From: Bacteroides sp. | Lineage (GTDB): Bacteria; Bacteroidota; Bacteroidia; Bacteroidales; Muribaculaceae | NCBI GenBank assembly: GCA_023665145.1 | Contig: JAMPEM010000011.1 | Coordinates: 1 to 60,716 of the forward strand | DNA: 60,716 nucleotides | Direction: 5' to 3' | Shown: one piece after another, positions 7,916 to 16,839 of the stretch | How positions within the stretch are numbered: position 1 is the stretch's first letter | Layout of the letters: each line of letters opens with the position of its first letter | Translations under genes and position numbers: made by a program | The notes under the pieces: generated by a model | Database searches by the model: none | Told to the model about the DNA's origin: nothing | The model's input: the letters and a program-made list of their open reading frames with translations, nothing else

Positions 7916-9739
7916 TTATTGCTCCGGGTGTGGGTCGGGAATATATTTCCCGGTATCAATTTTCTTTTTGACGGTAATGTTCTTATTGTCCATCTCGAAG
8001 GCTTTTTTCCAATTGATAATCGCTTCATCATCGCGTCCGAGCATGGAAAGGATGTCACCGAGATGATTGTAAAGCTCAGCTTCCGGTTGGCCGTTATCTT
8101 CGGAAATTTTTACACCTTTGATTTGGAATTCAAGAGCTTGAGGAAATTTACCTTGTTTAAAGAGAATATAAGCGTAAGTATCTAGGAAAGTGGGATTATC
8201 GGGATTTGCGTCGACAGCCTCTTTGGAGAGTTTCTCGGCTTTGTTGAGGTCACCATCGGGGGTTTGAGCTATGAAATATGCGTAATTATTAAGCGTCATA
8301 TAATTCATTGGCATAAGCCGAATGGCATTTTCGTATGCACCAAAAGATTTATCTTTGTCTTTGGCTTGATAATACATGTCGCCAAGCATACCATATATTA
8401 CGGAAGCTCGCATCAGATTAGTGTAGTCAAGGGCTTTGACTTGATTTGTGATAGGGATTGAATCAAAAAGCGGAGCATCGGGAATTATCTCGTCAAGGAG
8501 AGTTTTGAGAATCCTTGAAGCTTCGTCATATTCACCGGCTTGGGTGGCTGCCGTAGCATATATGAATTTTACACCCTCACCGGGTTGAAGATATTCTTCG
8601 GCACGGTGATAAGCCTCCATAGCACCTTTATAATTATCAAGGTCAATGCAATAGGACATCAACCCTCCGTAATAGTCCTCGATATCGGGTTGCAGATCGA
8701 TGGCGCGGCTGATATATTCAACAGCTTTTTTTGTATCACCTTTTTCATAAGAATAGCGGGCAGCAAGGTCGAGCATCTGTGGCTCGTAAGGGTATTGCTG
8801 ATTTAAAACATCAAAGAGGTGATCACCGCGGGTAAAATTTGATTTGTCATTTACCAAGGTGCGTAGATATTCCTGCAATATGGCTATTTTCTGTTCGAGG
8901 TCGAAATCTTCGCTGAGAAGGGCCTGATAGGTGTATTTGTCATAATTGACCGAGTCGTTAAGATTTCGATAATAATTGGACAGGATGACAAGTGTTCGAC
9001 CATTCTCCGGGAATAATTTTTCTGCAAGGGAATAATTATAGAAAGCGGAATCCGGCTGCCCCACGGCCTCGAATACTGCACCTTTCATGATATATCCATC
9101 CGGCGTCAATGGATTGTATTTCAAAAAGCTGTCAGCTTCACCAATAGCATTGGCCGTGTCACCGACGGCTATTAGAAATGTCACTTTTTTTGAAGATAAT
9201 GGGAATGATTTTCCTTCAATCTTCTCATATCGGTCAAGGACATCAACGGCTTCTTTAATACTGTCGGTGCGGGCATAAACATCAGCTAATCGCAGAAGGA
9301 TATCAGATTTTTCCGGATAGAGGTTTGCCAGACGGGAAAACACACGGATAGCTTCCGAAGCGGTATCCAGCTGGGAGGCCAGATATGCGTAATATAATGA
9401 CTCTTGATAATCGGCAGGATATTTGTCTACATAAGGACGCAGCAGAGAGATGCTCTGTAGCAAAGCGTCAGGAGTCTGCAAAGAGTCATTGTTGATATAC
9501 AAGCGTCCCGAACCATATGCAGACAGAGCTTCCACATATTCGGGATCTATCCGGGATGCTCGTTTGAACATCTCGTAAGCCTCCGGAGCTTTGTCTTCAG
9601 CTTGGAGTCTGACTCCCTCCATATAAAAATATCGTGCCTTTTGAACTCTCCCGTCGTCAGGATGTACATCTGCCGCCAATCTGCCACCGCAGATTAGTGC
9701 AAGAATCAGAGATGCCGATATGTAAAGAAGTTTCTTCAA
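7916..9739 (-). CDS. exported tetratricopeptide-repeat protein
   Basis: A 607-residue protein with a signal peptide at the N-terminus (about residues 1-23) and TPR-type helical pairs over nearly the whole mature chain, for example AFKRASRIDPEYVEALSAYG, FYNYSLAEKLFPENG and YENAIRLMPMNYMTLNNYA. TPRs build protein-protein interaction scaffolds. The start is a TTG at 9739: an in-frame TAA lies immediately before it, the next ATG is about 30 codons in, and only the TTG start gives a proper signal peptide. It sits between dut and the DUF4292 gene. The partner proteins are unknown, but a periplasmic or outer-membrane assembly role fits. Confidence 0.85.
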   Translation of the reverse strand: MKKLLYISASLILALICGGRLAADVHPDDGRVQKARYFYMEGVRLQAEDKAPEAYEMFKRASRIDPEYVEALSAYGSGRLYINNDSLQTPDALLQSISLLRPYVDKYPADYQESLYYAYLASQLDTASEAIRVFSRLANLYPEKSDILLRLADVYARTDSIKEAVDVLDRYEKIEGKSFPLSSKKVTFLIAVGDTANAIGEADSFLKYNPLTPDGYIMKGAVFEAVGQPDSAFYNYSLAEKLFPENGRTLVILSNYYRNLNDSVNYDKYTYQALLSEDFDLEQKIAILQEYLRTLVNDKSNFTRGDHLFDVLNQQYPYEPQMLDLAARYSYEKGDTKKAVEYISRAIDLQPDIEDYYGGLMSYCIDLDNYKGAMEAYHRAEEYLQPGEGVKFIYATAATQAGEYDEASRILKTLLDEIIPDAPLFDSIPITNQVKALDYTNLMRASVIYGMLGDMYYQAKDKDKSFGAYENAIRLMPMNYMTLNNYAYFIAQTPDGDLNKAEKLSKEAVDANPDNPTFLDTYAYILFKQGKFPQALEFQIKGVKISEDNGQPEAELYNHLGDILSMLGRDDEAIINWKKAFEMDNKNITVKKKIDTGKYIPDPHPEQ

Positions 9740-9773
9740 TTATGGATACAGGTTATTGTTTATAAATTCGAAG

Positions 9774-10220
9774 TCATTTGGTGCCGGTATGCCCGAAAGC
9801 ACCGTCTTCCCTTTCTGTGCGGTCAAGCTCTTTTACAGGCACCCACGCAACATGGGAATATGGAGCAATCACCATCTGACAAATTCTTTCACCATCATTA
9901 ACTATAAAATCTTCTTGACCGAGATTTATGAGTATAATTTTAATCTCACCGCGATAATCGGCATCGACAGTGCCGGGTGTATTGACTATCGAGAGACCGT
10001 TGCGGAGTGCCAAACCGCTTCGCGGACGAATCTGACATTCATATCCGGAGGGGAGTTGAATGTAAAGACCGGTGGGAATAAGCGCACGTTCAAGGGGGTT
10101 GAGCGTTATTGCTCCATCGGGAAGAAATGCCCTAACATCCATTCCGGCAGCTTCAAATGTGCCATAGTCCGGGAGTGGATGATGGCTTTTATTGATAATC
10201 TTGACTTTAATTCTATCCAT
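9774..10220 (-). CDS. dut: dUTP diphosphatase
   Basis: A 148-residue homotrimeric dUTPase that hydrolyses dUTP to dUMP and diphosphate, keeping uracil out of DNA and feeding thymidylate synthesis. All five family motifs can be seen: AGMDVRAF, RPRSGLA, NTPGTVDADYRGEI, GERICQMVI and the C-terminal GAFGHTGTK lid. I use the ATG at 10220. The 15 codons upstream of it in the same frame (LLLKVLNLTNYHKS) look unlike the family. It heads the operon that continues with the TPR, DUF4292 and EnvC-like genes. Confidence 0.95.
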   Translation of the reverse strand: MDRIKVKIINKSHHPLPDYGTFEAAGMDVRAFLPDGAITLNPLERALIPTGLYIQLPSGYECQIRPRSGLALRNGLSIVNTPGTVDADYRGEIKIILINLGQEDFIVNDGERICQMVIAPYSHVAWVPVKELDRTEREDGAFGHTGTK

Positions 10221-10285
10221 TGATTTGTGGTAGTTAGTGAGATTAAGAACTTTTAATAATAACACTGATGGCAGCCTTCGGGTTC

Positions 10286-11380
10286 TTATTGATTTCTTAT
10301 TGTGTCGAAATAGAAGTCAAGCACATCTTTTGCAGCTGTAAATGAGCTTTGTTCATTATTAAGTACGCGCATCTCCTTTTGTTCGAGAAGGGCTTTGACT
10401 TGAGGCTGATGATAGAAGGCATGTCGGAGTTGTTCGTCGATGGTTTCAATCATCCAATATTTTGCCTGTTCATTTCTTTTCTGATCAAAATAACCGGTAG
10501 ATTTGACATAGTCAAAGTAGCGGTCAATCATATCCCATACTTTGTCGATTCCGAGCTCAAAGTAACCGCTGTAACACATCACTTCGGGCATCCATTTGGA
10601 TGGAGTAGGGGGGAAGAGGTGCAAAGCGTTGCGGAATTGGGCTGCTGCAAGGTTGGCTCGTTCTATATTGTCACCGTCACATTTATTGATGACAATGCCA
10701 TCGGCCATTTCCATAATACCGCGTTTGATACCTTGCAACTCGTCGCCTGTTCCGGCAAGCTGAATCAACAGGAAGAAATCCACCATGGAGTGTACGGCTG
10801 TTTCGCTTTGTCCCACTCCTACAGTCTCGACAAATATATTATCATATCCGGCGGCTTCGCAAAGTACGATTGTCTCACGTGTTTTTCTTGCCACACCACC
10901 CAATGAACCGGCTGAAGGGGAAGGGCGAATAAACGCATCTTTCTGTTGCGATAACTTTTCCATTCTTGTCTTGTCTCCAAGAATAGAGCCATTGCTTCGC
11001 TCGCTTGATGGGTCAATTGCGAGAACGGCCAGTTTACCACCTTGACGCAGCACGTGCAAGCCGAAGACATCTATTGAGGTGGATTTCCCGGCTCCGGGCA
11101 CGCCTGTAATTCCGATGCGTCGTGAATTTCCGCTATACGGGAGACATTTTTCTATAACTTCTTGTGCTATAGCTTGATGTACATCGGCTGTGCTTTCAAT
11201 TAATGTGACTGCACGCCCGAGAATGCTGACATCCCCCTTTAGAATCCCTTCTACATAATCGTTTACGCTCAGTTGGCGAGCTTTTCTTATGCGGCGGTAG
11301 GGGTTTATGGTGGGTTGCGATTTCACTCCGCTGTTCACTTGCAACCCTTTGTATTCTTTATCGTTTTCAGGATGTTCCAT
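10286..11380 (-). CDS. meaB: MeaB/ArgK GTPase, chaperone of methylmalonyl-CoA mutase
   Basis: A 364-residue G3E-family P-loop GTPase. Walker A is GITGVPGAGKST at about residues 93-104. A DPSSERSNGSILGDKTRM switch region follows at about 125-142, then the ETVGVGQSE block near 185 and an NKCD guanine-specificity motif near 232. MeaB loads and protects the B12-dependent methylmalonyl-CoA mutase used in the succinate-propionate pathway. The mutase genes are not in this window, so the chaperone is unlinked here. It follows the DUF1573 gene on the same strand with an 18-nt gap. Confidence 0.95.
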   Translation of the reverse strand: MEHPENDKEYKGLQVNSGVKSQPTINPYRRIRKARQLSVNDYVEGILKGDVSILGRAVTLIESTADVHQAIAQEVIEKCLPYSGNSRRIGITGVPGAGKSTSIDVFGLHVLRQGGKLAVLAIDPSSERSNGSILGDKTRMEKLSQQKDAFIRPSPSAGSLGGVARKTRETIVLCEAAGYDNIFVETVGVGQSETAVHSMVDFFLLIQLAGTGDELQGIKRGIMEMADGIVINKCDGDNIERANLAAAQFRNALHLFPPTPSKWMPEVMCYSGYFELGIDKVWDMIDRYFDYVKSTGYFDQKRNEQAKYWMIETIDEQLRHAFYHQPQVKALLEQKEMRVLNNEQSSFTAAKDVLDFYFDTIRNQ

Positions 11381-11398
11381 TTAGATTTGTCGGTTGTT

Positions 11399-12478
11399 TT
11401 ATTCTTTATCAAGAGCTATTCTGATACCTTTGACGGGATGAACCGGGTCATCGGAATATATGTCGAGCATTAGCGCTTGAGGTCCGTTTTTAAGTTTTGT
11501 CGGATCTATTTTCACAGTGATTTTATTCTTTTTGCCGGCCTTTATTTTTGTCGGATATTTTGAGGCCCGTATGCCATCAGAATCGCAATAAATTCTTTTT
11601 ATATTGAGTTCAGACTCACCTTCATTGGTGACAGTTATTTCTCGTTCTAAAATTTTATCACCTTTTATGATTCCAATATCGAGAAGGGTTGGAAGCACAT
11701 TTATTCTCGGACCTTTTTTTACTTCGAGCGGTGATATGCCGGATGTGTCGGCAAAAATGTCGGCCACGAATGTTATGATTATAGCATCGTCCTCATTTTT
11801 ATTGGCTTTAAATTTTATAGGGATTGACACAGGACCCGGTTCTCTAATTTCTCTGCTGTTAAAATATAGGCTGAAAGAAACAACGTCTCCGGGCAGAACT
11901 TGCGGGGTTGATATTCCGATGCTGAGAGCCGGATTATCACATTCCCATACGGGACTGATTGTGTCATTACTTTGATTGTATCCTTTGAGGAAAAGGTTAC
12001 GGGATTTCCCGTAGGTGATTCCTCCTGCCTTGATTCTCGGTTCACTGAGTCGAAGACCACCGGCTTCAACGGGATAATCGTATTTAAGAGTCTCGGGTGT
12101 ACCTATTACTGTACCACGAATAGGTATTGTTTTAAGTGCGTTTTCTTCTCCGTAATATACTCTGACTGTCTTTTCAAATCTGCCCGGTCTGCCCACCGGA
12201 TTATATGTAAAATTAATCACAGCGGTATCACCGGGATTGATAATATCTTCAGTATGAGTCTCTCCGGTGCAGCCACAACTCGGACGTACTGAATTTATGA
12301 TAGTATGATCAGGGCCAATATTTACAAACTTGACGCTACCGGTCTTGGGACCATTAGCTTCAAGGAATGTTCCGAAATCGTATGATTCGCTTAACCATTT
12401 CACCTCAGCGACAGTGTCGAAAACTGCAATGGTTGCAATGATTATTGTTACAACATATCTGCCAATATGTGGAATCAT
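11399..12478 (-). CDS. exported DUF1573-domain protein (long form)
   Basis: A 359-residue protein with an N-terminal hydrophobic signal segment followed by Ig-like beta domains. A DUF1573 domain at about residues 30-125 contains the hallmark SCGCTG and NPVGRPGRFEKTVRVY stretches. A second beta-sandwich at about 250-355 contains VTNEGESELNIKRIYCDS and resembles another, degenerate copy. Members are abundant in Bacteroidota and probably sit in the envelope, but their function is unknown. The short DUF1573 gene lies just upstream on the same strand (48-nt gap), suggesting a tandem duplication. Confidence 0.8.
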   Translation of the reverse strand: MIPHIGRYVVTIIIATIAVFDTVAEVKWLSESYDFGTFLEANGPKTGSVKFVNIGPDHTIINSVRPSCGCTGETHTEDIINPGDTAVINFTYNPVGRPGRFEKTVRVYYGEENALKTIPIRGTVIGTPETLKYDYPVEAGGLRLSEPRIKAGGITYGKSRNLFLKGYNQSNDTISPVWECDNPALSIGISTPQVLPGDVVSFSLYFNSREIREPGPVSIPIKFKANKNEDDAIIITFVADIFADTSGISPLEVKKGPRINVLPTLLDIGIIKGDKILEREITVTNEGESELNIKRIYCDSDGIRASKYPTKIKAGKKNKITVKIDPTKLKNGPQALMLDIYSDDPVHPVKGIRIALDKE

Positions 12479-12525
12479 AAAATTTTGAAATTAAAAAATT
12501 ACGTTTATGGTAAGAGCATCAGTAA

Positions 12526-12930
12526 TCAATCGGGTATAACAGTTCCTTTGATTCGCAGTGTCGTTTTTCGGGGATTGCCGTTTGTTTTCACCGTTACAGT
12601 CTTGTCAAAGGCACCGGGACGCCCGGCGGGATTGTAAGTCACTTTGATTTTACAAGCTTTTCCGGCACTAATAGGATTCTTGGGATACTCCGGGCGAGTG
12701 CATCCGCATTGTGCTGTAGCATCGTAGATTATAAGCTGTCCATCTCCCACATTTGTGATGGTAAAATCGTGAGAAACCGGTCCTTTTGACTCTTTTATTG
12801 TTCCGAAATTATATACATTCTCAGTGACACGGGGTTTGGCTTCTCCCTTGTCATTTTTCTTTTTTGCCTGAGCTGAAAATAATGGGATAATAATTGCTGC
12901 TATTACAGCTATAAGAGTTAGTTTTTTCAT
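12526..12930 (-). CDS. exported DUF1573-domain protein (short form)
   Basis: A 134-residue single-domain protein: a signal peptide (about residues 1-22), a short lysine-rich spacer, then one DUF1573 Ig-like domain with QCGCTRPEYP and NPAGRPGAFDKTVTV. The ATG at 12930 is chosen over a TTG two codons upstream. A well-formed promoter lies 19-50 nt upstream of this ATG, so this gene leads the DUF1573-DUF1573-meaB transcript. Close similarity to the first domain of the next gene suggests that one arose from the other. Confidence 0.85.
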   Translation of the reverse strand: MKKLTLIAVIAAIIIPLFSAQAKKKNDKGEAKPRVTENVYNFGTIKESKGPVSHDFTITNVGDGQLIIYDATAQCGCTRPEYPKNPISAGKACKIKVTYNPAGRPGAFDKTVTVKTNGNPRKTTLRIKGTVIPD

Positions 12931-12948
12931 CGTCAAGTTACTTTAGTG

Positions 12949-12980
12949 CAAAATTAAAAAATAAAGCTCATTTATGCAAA
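12949..12980 (-). promoter_or_regulatory. Bacteroidota promoter for the DUF1573/meaB run
   Basis: On the minus strand TTTG (12977-12980) is followed after 20 nt by TAATTTTG (12949-12956), an exact match to the -33/-7 consensus for this phylum. The predicted start of transcription is within about 15 nt of the short DUF1573 ATG. Confidence 0.75.
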
Positions 12981-13093
12981 TTATAAGATATGTGTGTTTT
13001 TTAATAAGACATTTCGAGGAGGAAAAAGTTTAGAGCTTACTTAATAATAAATCAGAAGGATTGAGTTAAGGCTGAAAAATATATTCAAAATTA

Positions 13094-13125
13094 TTTGCAT
13101 CATCAAAAAAAATGTATTAACTTTG
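13094..13125 (+). promoter_or_regulatory. Bacteroidota promoter of the tRNA-Pro/tRNA-Gly unit
   Basis: TTTG at 13094-13097, 20-nt spacer, then TAACTTTG at 13118-13125. The tRNA begins 11 nt after the -7 box, the expected spacing. Confidence 0.8.
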
Positions 13126-13136
13126 CAGTCGAAAAA

Positions 13137-13211
13137 CGGGGTGTAGCGCAGTCCGGTTAGCGCACCTGCTTTGGGAGCAGGGGGTCGCGAGTTCGAATCT
13201 CGCCACCCCGA
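13137..13211 (+). tRNA. tRNA-Pro (anticodon UGG)
   Basis: A cloverleaf can be drawn. The acceptor stem CGGGGTG pairs with CACCCCG, and the anticodon arm CCTGC-TTTGGGA-GCAGG gives anticodon TGG. The T-arm contains GTTCGAATC. The discriminator base is A and CCA is not encoded. It lies directly downstream of a consensus promoter and is followed after 47 nt by a glycine tRNA. Confidence 0.97.
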
Positions 13212-13258
13212 CTTTTTCTTTTCAAGCGTTTGTCTTGATGTTTGTTAATTTGATTATT

Positions 13259-13331
13259 GCGGTAATAGCTCAGTTGGTAGAGCATCAGCTTCCCAAGCTG
13301 AGGGTCGCGAGTTCGAGTCTCGTTTACCGCT
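13259..13331 (+). tRNA. tRNA-Gly (anticodon CCC)
   Basis: Acceptor stem GCGGTAA pairs with TTACCGC. The anticodon arm TCAGC-TTCCCAA-GCTGA gives anticodon CCC. The T-arm has GTTCGAGTC and the discriminator is U, as usual for glycine tRNAs. It is cotranscribed with tRNA-Pro and ends in a strong terminator. Confidence 0.96.
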
Positions 13332-13339
13332 CCCGCGCA

Positions 13340-13373
13340 AAAGACTGTTCGTATGAGAGCAGTCTTTGTTTTT
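13340..13373 (+). terminator. terminator of the tRNA pair
   Basis: Perfect inverted repeat AAAGACTG (13340-13347) and CAGTCTTT (13360-13367), followed by GTTTTTA. It starts 9 nt after tRNA-Gly. Confidence 0.85.
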
Positions 13374-13601
13374 ATTTTACGCAACTTTCGCAAGTTAAAG
13401 CTTGCGAAAAGCTATGGGTTTTAAAGTTGGGAGGTTAGAGAATTATCAAAAAAAAAATTGATTGTCATCGCGACAACCAATTACGTTAACCTTAAAATCT
13501 AATACCATGAAAAACTCGTTACATATACAACGAATATATACTGAAAATAGTTTACGTTTACTCTTATTTTAAGTTTTTTTAACTCCGTTACAATCAAGAA
13601 T
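13374..13601. other. intergenic stretch with two further stem-loops
   Basis: After the tRNA terminator come two more stem-loops: a perfect 9-bp TTTCGCAAG/CTTGCGAAA at 13386-13409, and TTGATTGTC/GACAACCAA at 13458-13480 with one G-T type mismatch. An AT-rich segment with a possible 21-codon frame follows. prfB converges from the other side and ends at 13602. One of the hairpins may serve prfB termination; the rest is unexplained. Confidence 0.5.
13507..13572 (+). CDS. possible 21-residue micro-ORF
   Basis: ATG AAA AAC begins a 21-codon frame ending in TAA that would encode a basic, leucine-rich peptide. It is preceded by a stem-loop and by CTTAAAATCTAATACC, an arrangement that looks like a leader. 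There is no structural gene downstream on this strand for it to control, as prfB is convergent. It may be chance. Confidence 0.2.
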   Translation: MKNSLHIQRIYTENSLRLLLF

Positions 13602-14720
13602 TCAAGATTCCATAGTGGCGGCAAATTCCATCAAATAGGCCTTAATAAAGTCATCTATCTCACCATCCATCACTCTGTTGACATCAGATGTTTGATAGTT
13701 TGTCCGATGGTCTTTGACTCTTCTATCGTCAAAGACATAACTGCGAATCTGACTGCCCCATTCTATCTTTTTCTTTCCGGCTTCTATCTTGGCCTGTTCA
13801 GCCATGCGATGTTGCAGCTCTTTATCATAAAGAATCGAGCGTAATTGTCTCATGGCATTCTCTTTATTCTTGGGCTGATCTCTTGTTTCTGTATTTTCTA
13901 TCAAAATCTCTTCCTCTTCTCCTGTGTATGGGTCTTTATATTGATATCTGAGGCGAACTCCGGATTCCACCTTATTGACGTTCTGGCCTCCGGCACCTCC
14001 ACTTCGGAATGTATCCCATGATACACAAGCATTGTCCACATGTATTTCTATAGAATCATCCACAAGGGGAGTAACAAAGACTGATGCAAAGGATGTCATT
14101 CGCTTTCCCTGAGCATTATAAGGAGAGACGCGAACAAGGCGATGCACTCCGTTTTCGCTCTTGAGGAATCCGTAGGCAAAATCGCCTTCTATATTGATTG
14201 TAACGGATTTAATCCCGGCGTCATCTCCTTCAAGAAGCTGAGCTATTGAGGTCTTGTAATGATGTCGTTCTGCCCAACGCAGATAAAGACGCATCAGCAT
14301 CTGAGCCCAATCCTGGCTCTCAGTGCCTCCGGCTCCGGAATTAATCTTAAGCACTACTCCAAGTTTATCCTCTTCCCGACGGAGCATATTACGCAGCTCC
14401 ATATCCTCGAGTTTTTTTATTACATTGTCATAGAGAGCATCTACCTCTTCTTCCGTGACAAGTTCTTCCTTGACGAAATCAAAGGCAAGTGACAATTCTT
14501 CAACCATTTTCTCAAGCTCAGTATAATTATCTATCCAGAAATGAAGATCTTTAATCTTCTTCATCTGCACCTCCGCAGCTGCGCGATTTTCCCAGAAGTC
14601 TGCTACATGTGTGCGGAGTTCTTCCTCCTCTACCTCTATTTTTTTGCTTTCTATATCCAGGTATTTATTTAAAGCATCTTTTCTTTCCTGAGCGTCTTTA
14701 AGTTGATCTTGAGTTATCAT
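13602..14720 (-). CDS. prfB: peptide chain release factor 2
   Basis: A 372-residue class I release factor that reads UGA and UAA and triggers peptide release on the ribosome. The catalytic GGQ sits in RSGGAGGQNVNKVESG at about residues 243-258. The stop-codon recognition tripeptide, SPF in E. coli, reads SPY here (VRVSPYNAQGKRMTSF). The gene is one uninterrupted frame: where many bacteria have the autoregulatory CTT-TGA-C shift site this one reads KYLDIESKK. It follows the fadD-like gene by 29 nt and probably shares its promoter. PrmC, encoded at 52.5 kb, methylates the GGQ glutamine. Confidence 0.96.
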   Translation of the reverse strand: MITQDQLKDAQERKDALNKYLDIESKKIEVEEEELRTHVADFWENRAAAEVQMKKIKDLHFWIDNYTELEKMVEELSLAFDFVKEELVTEEEVDALYDNVIKKLEDMELRNMLRREEDKLGVVLKINSGAGGTESQDWAQMLMRLYLRWAERHHYKTSIAQLLEGDDAGIKSVTINIEGDFAYGFLKSENGVHRLVRVSPYNAQGKRMTSFASVFVTPLVDDSIEIHVDNACVSWDTFRSGGAGGQNVNKVESGVRLRYQYKDPYTGEEEEILIENTETRDQPKNKENAMRQLRSILYDKELQHRMAEQAKIEAGKKKIEWGSQIRSYVFDDRRVKDHRTNYQTSDVNRVMDGEIDDFIKAYLMEFAATMES

Positions 14721-14749
14721 TGTTGTTATTTCTTATTATAATAAAGAGC

Positions 14750-16564
14750 TTAGTCTTCATACATTTTTTCAATCTCGTTTGCATACCGTTTGGCCACGAT
14801 ATTACGTCTGACCTTCATCGTATTGGTAACTTCACCATTCATTATTGAGAAATGATTGGGAAGCACCGTGATACGTTTGATTTTCTCAAATTCAGCCATT
14901 CCGCGTTGCACGTCATTGATTTGATCCATAAGTAATTTATACACCTTAGGATTGTTGCATAAATCAGAAGTGTCAAGATTTTCCAATCCATGTCTGCGTG
15001 CCCAAAGGCGTAGGTTATGGAAATTGGGTACGACAAGTGCTGTCACAAACTTACGGCGGTCACCAATGACGGCTGCTTCGTCGATATATTTATTCTCAGC
15101 CAAACGAGATTCAAGTGCCTGTGGCGCAATATATTTACCATTGGATGTCTTAAAGAGATCTTTTACTCTTTCTGTCAGCACAAGGGCTCCATCGGAATCA
15201 ATGTATCCAGCATCACCTGTGCGGAAATATCCGTCTTCTGTAAATGAGGATGCATTTGCTTGAGGATTTTTATAATATCCGGGTGTCACAGTGGCTCCTT
15301 TTACAAGAATTTCACCGGTCGAATCTATCTTTACATCCACATTGGGTAGAGGCACACCCACTGTCCCTATTTTATAAAAATATTTGGGGAAACAGCTCAC
15401 AGTAGCAGTTGTCTCGCTAAGACCATATCCGATAATAACATTGATACCTACGGAATGCATGAATTCACATATCCTGTCGCTCAGCGGTGCTCCGGCTGTC
15501 GGAAAGAAATTAGGTTGTGGTATACCTATTGCATGCTTAAGCTTTGAAAATATCTTTTTATCCCAAAACTTATATTCTCGTTCAAGCAAAGCCGGGACTC
15601 TGAGGTCAAGGCGCTTGTAGTGTAAATTCCGTCTTTTCCCAATGTGTAAGGCTCGTCTTACCGCCAAACGCTGCAGAGTGCTCATTCGTGATATCTTATC
15701 CTTGACGCCGGTGTAAACTTTCTCCCAAAATCTTGGGACACAGCACATCAAATTAGGATGGACTGTATGAATTGTTTCTTGTATATTTCGAGGGTCATAG
15801 TTAACAGCTATTCTTATGCCGCGAGTCAAACAAAAATAGCACCAGGCCTTCTCCAAAATATGCGACATGGGTAAAAATGCCATTGAGACATCATCATCCG
15901 ATATAGAGGTAAGAAGTTTAAGGTGAGCCTCCATAGCTGCATCATAATTGCCGTGAGTTATCACTATGCCTTTGGGTTCACCGGTAGTTCCGGAGGTATA
16001 GATTAAAGTAGCGGTATCTTCCGGCTTCCCTTTCTCTACACGTTCTCTGACCAGAGTCCGATAACTTTCATCTGCTTCCATTCCCATCCGCATGAAATCA
16101 TCCCAAAAGATTGTCTTGTCATCATCCTCATACAGTGCAAGCTCATCATTCTTGAACACTACAATGCGCAATATATCGGGATGTTTCTTCGCAAAATTAT
16201 AGGCTAAAGGATACTGATGCCGATCACCTACAAACAAAATTCTGGCACCACCATTTTCGGCAATAAAATCATACTGATCCTGAGAACTGCTACTATAAAT
16301 AGGTATGGCAGATGCTCTATTGCGAAAAGCACCAAACTCAGAGATGAGAATCTGCGGAGTGTTGGGCGAACAAATTGCGATGCGATCCTCTTCCCTCAAC
16401 CCCATAACCGCAAGTGCTCGTGCTGCAATATGGATTTGTGACTTAAACTCTTCCCAGGAAGTGGACAGCCATTCTCCATCCTTTCGCCAGCAAAAGCGAT
16501 AAGCTTCGCGAGAACCGAATCTGACAGATTGTCTCTCTATAGTTTCTACTAATTTATTTGCCAT
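14750..16564 (-). CDS. long-chain acyl-CoA synthetase (AMP-forming)
   Basis: A 604-residue ANL-superfamily enzyme that activates a fatty acid with ATP and joins it to CoA. The P-loop TLIYTSGTTGEPKGIVITH is at about residues 180-198, the GYGLSETTA motif near 363, and the FRTGDAGYIDSDGAL hinge region near 445. It resembles the FadD15-type ligases common in Bacteroidales. The start is set at the ATG at 16564 because a consensus -7 box (16649-16656) lies upstream, which excludes the longer frame. It is cotranscribed with prfB. Confidence 0.9.
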   Translation of the reverse strand: MANKLVETIERQSVRFGSREAYRFCWRKDGEWLSTSWEEFKSQIHIAARALAVMGLREEDRIAICSPNTPQILISEFGAFRNRASAIPIYSSSSQDQYDFIAENGGARILFVGDRHQYPLAYNFAKKHPDILRIVVFKNDELALYEDDDKTIFWDDFMRMGMEADESYRTLVRERVEKGKPEDTATLIYTSGTTGEPKGIVITHGNYDAAMEAHLKLLTSISDDDVSMAFLPMSHILEKAWCYFCLTRGIRIAVNYDPRNIQETIHTVHPNLMCCVPRFWEKVYTGVKDKISRMSTLQRLAVRRALHIGKRRNLHYKRLDLRVPALLEREYKFWDKKIFSKLKHAIGIPQPNFFPTAGAPLSDRICEFMHSVGINVIIGYGLSETTATVSCFPKYFYKIGTVGVPLPNVDVKIDSTGEILVKGATVTPGYYKNPQANASSFTEDGYFRTGDAGYIDSDGALVLTERVKDLFKTSNGKYIAPQALESRLAENKYIDEAAVIGDRRKFVTALVVPNFHNLRLWARRHGLENLDTSDLCNNPKVYKLLMDQINDVQRGMAEFEKIKRITVLPNHFSIMNGEVTNTMKVRRNIVAKRYANEIEKMYED

Positions 16565-16648
16565 AAGCGATAATGGAAGAGAGGGGTCAAGGTGTATTTT
16601 ATGTCCGTTACAGGACGTTTTATATTCCAATAACACACAATCAAACTG

Positions 16649-16656
16649 CAAAGTTA
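16649..16656 (-). promoter_or_regulatory. -7 element for the fadD-like/prfB transcript
   Basis: Minus-strand TAACTTTG, a perfect TAnnTTTG match, about 85 nt before the chosen ATG. The -33 box is not clear. Its position argues against the longer upstream reading frame. Confidence 0.55.
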
Positions 16657-16761
16657 CGAAAATTCATCCGTATTTTATAATTTTTTTGTCCTAAACTACC
16701 TCTAAAAAATATGGTTTGGAGATATAACGAGTCATATATAGGAATTGCTACGGGAAATGAT

Positions 16762-16792
16762 TTTGTCGGTTAATTTTTTTTTCGTAATTTTG
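16762..16792 (+). promoter_or_regulatory. Bacteroidota promoter of the mgtC/antiporter unit
   Basis: TTTG at 16762-16765, 19-nt spacer, TAATTTTG at 16785-16792. The MgtC-family start codon is 47 nt downstream. It is divergent from the fadD-like promoter. Confidence 0.75.
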
Positions 16793-16839
16793 CACAAACC
16801 GAATCCGGAATTTTTTTTCGATTCTTATAATGCTCCGGT

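Noticed and set aside
14628..14680. A programmed frameshift site in prfB
   Set aside because: The frame is continuous (KYLDIESKK) with no internal stop, so no shift is needed.
16565..16651. A longer start for the acyl-CoA synthetase
   Set aside because: The consensus -7 box at 16649-16656 places the transcription start downstream of that codon.
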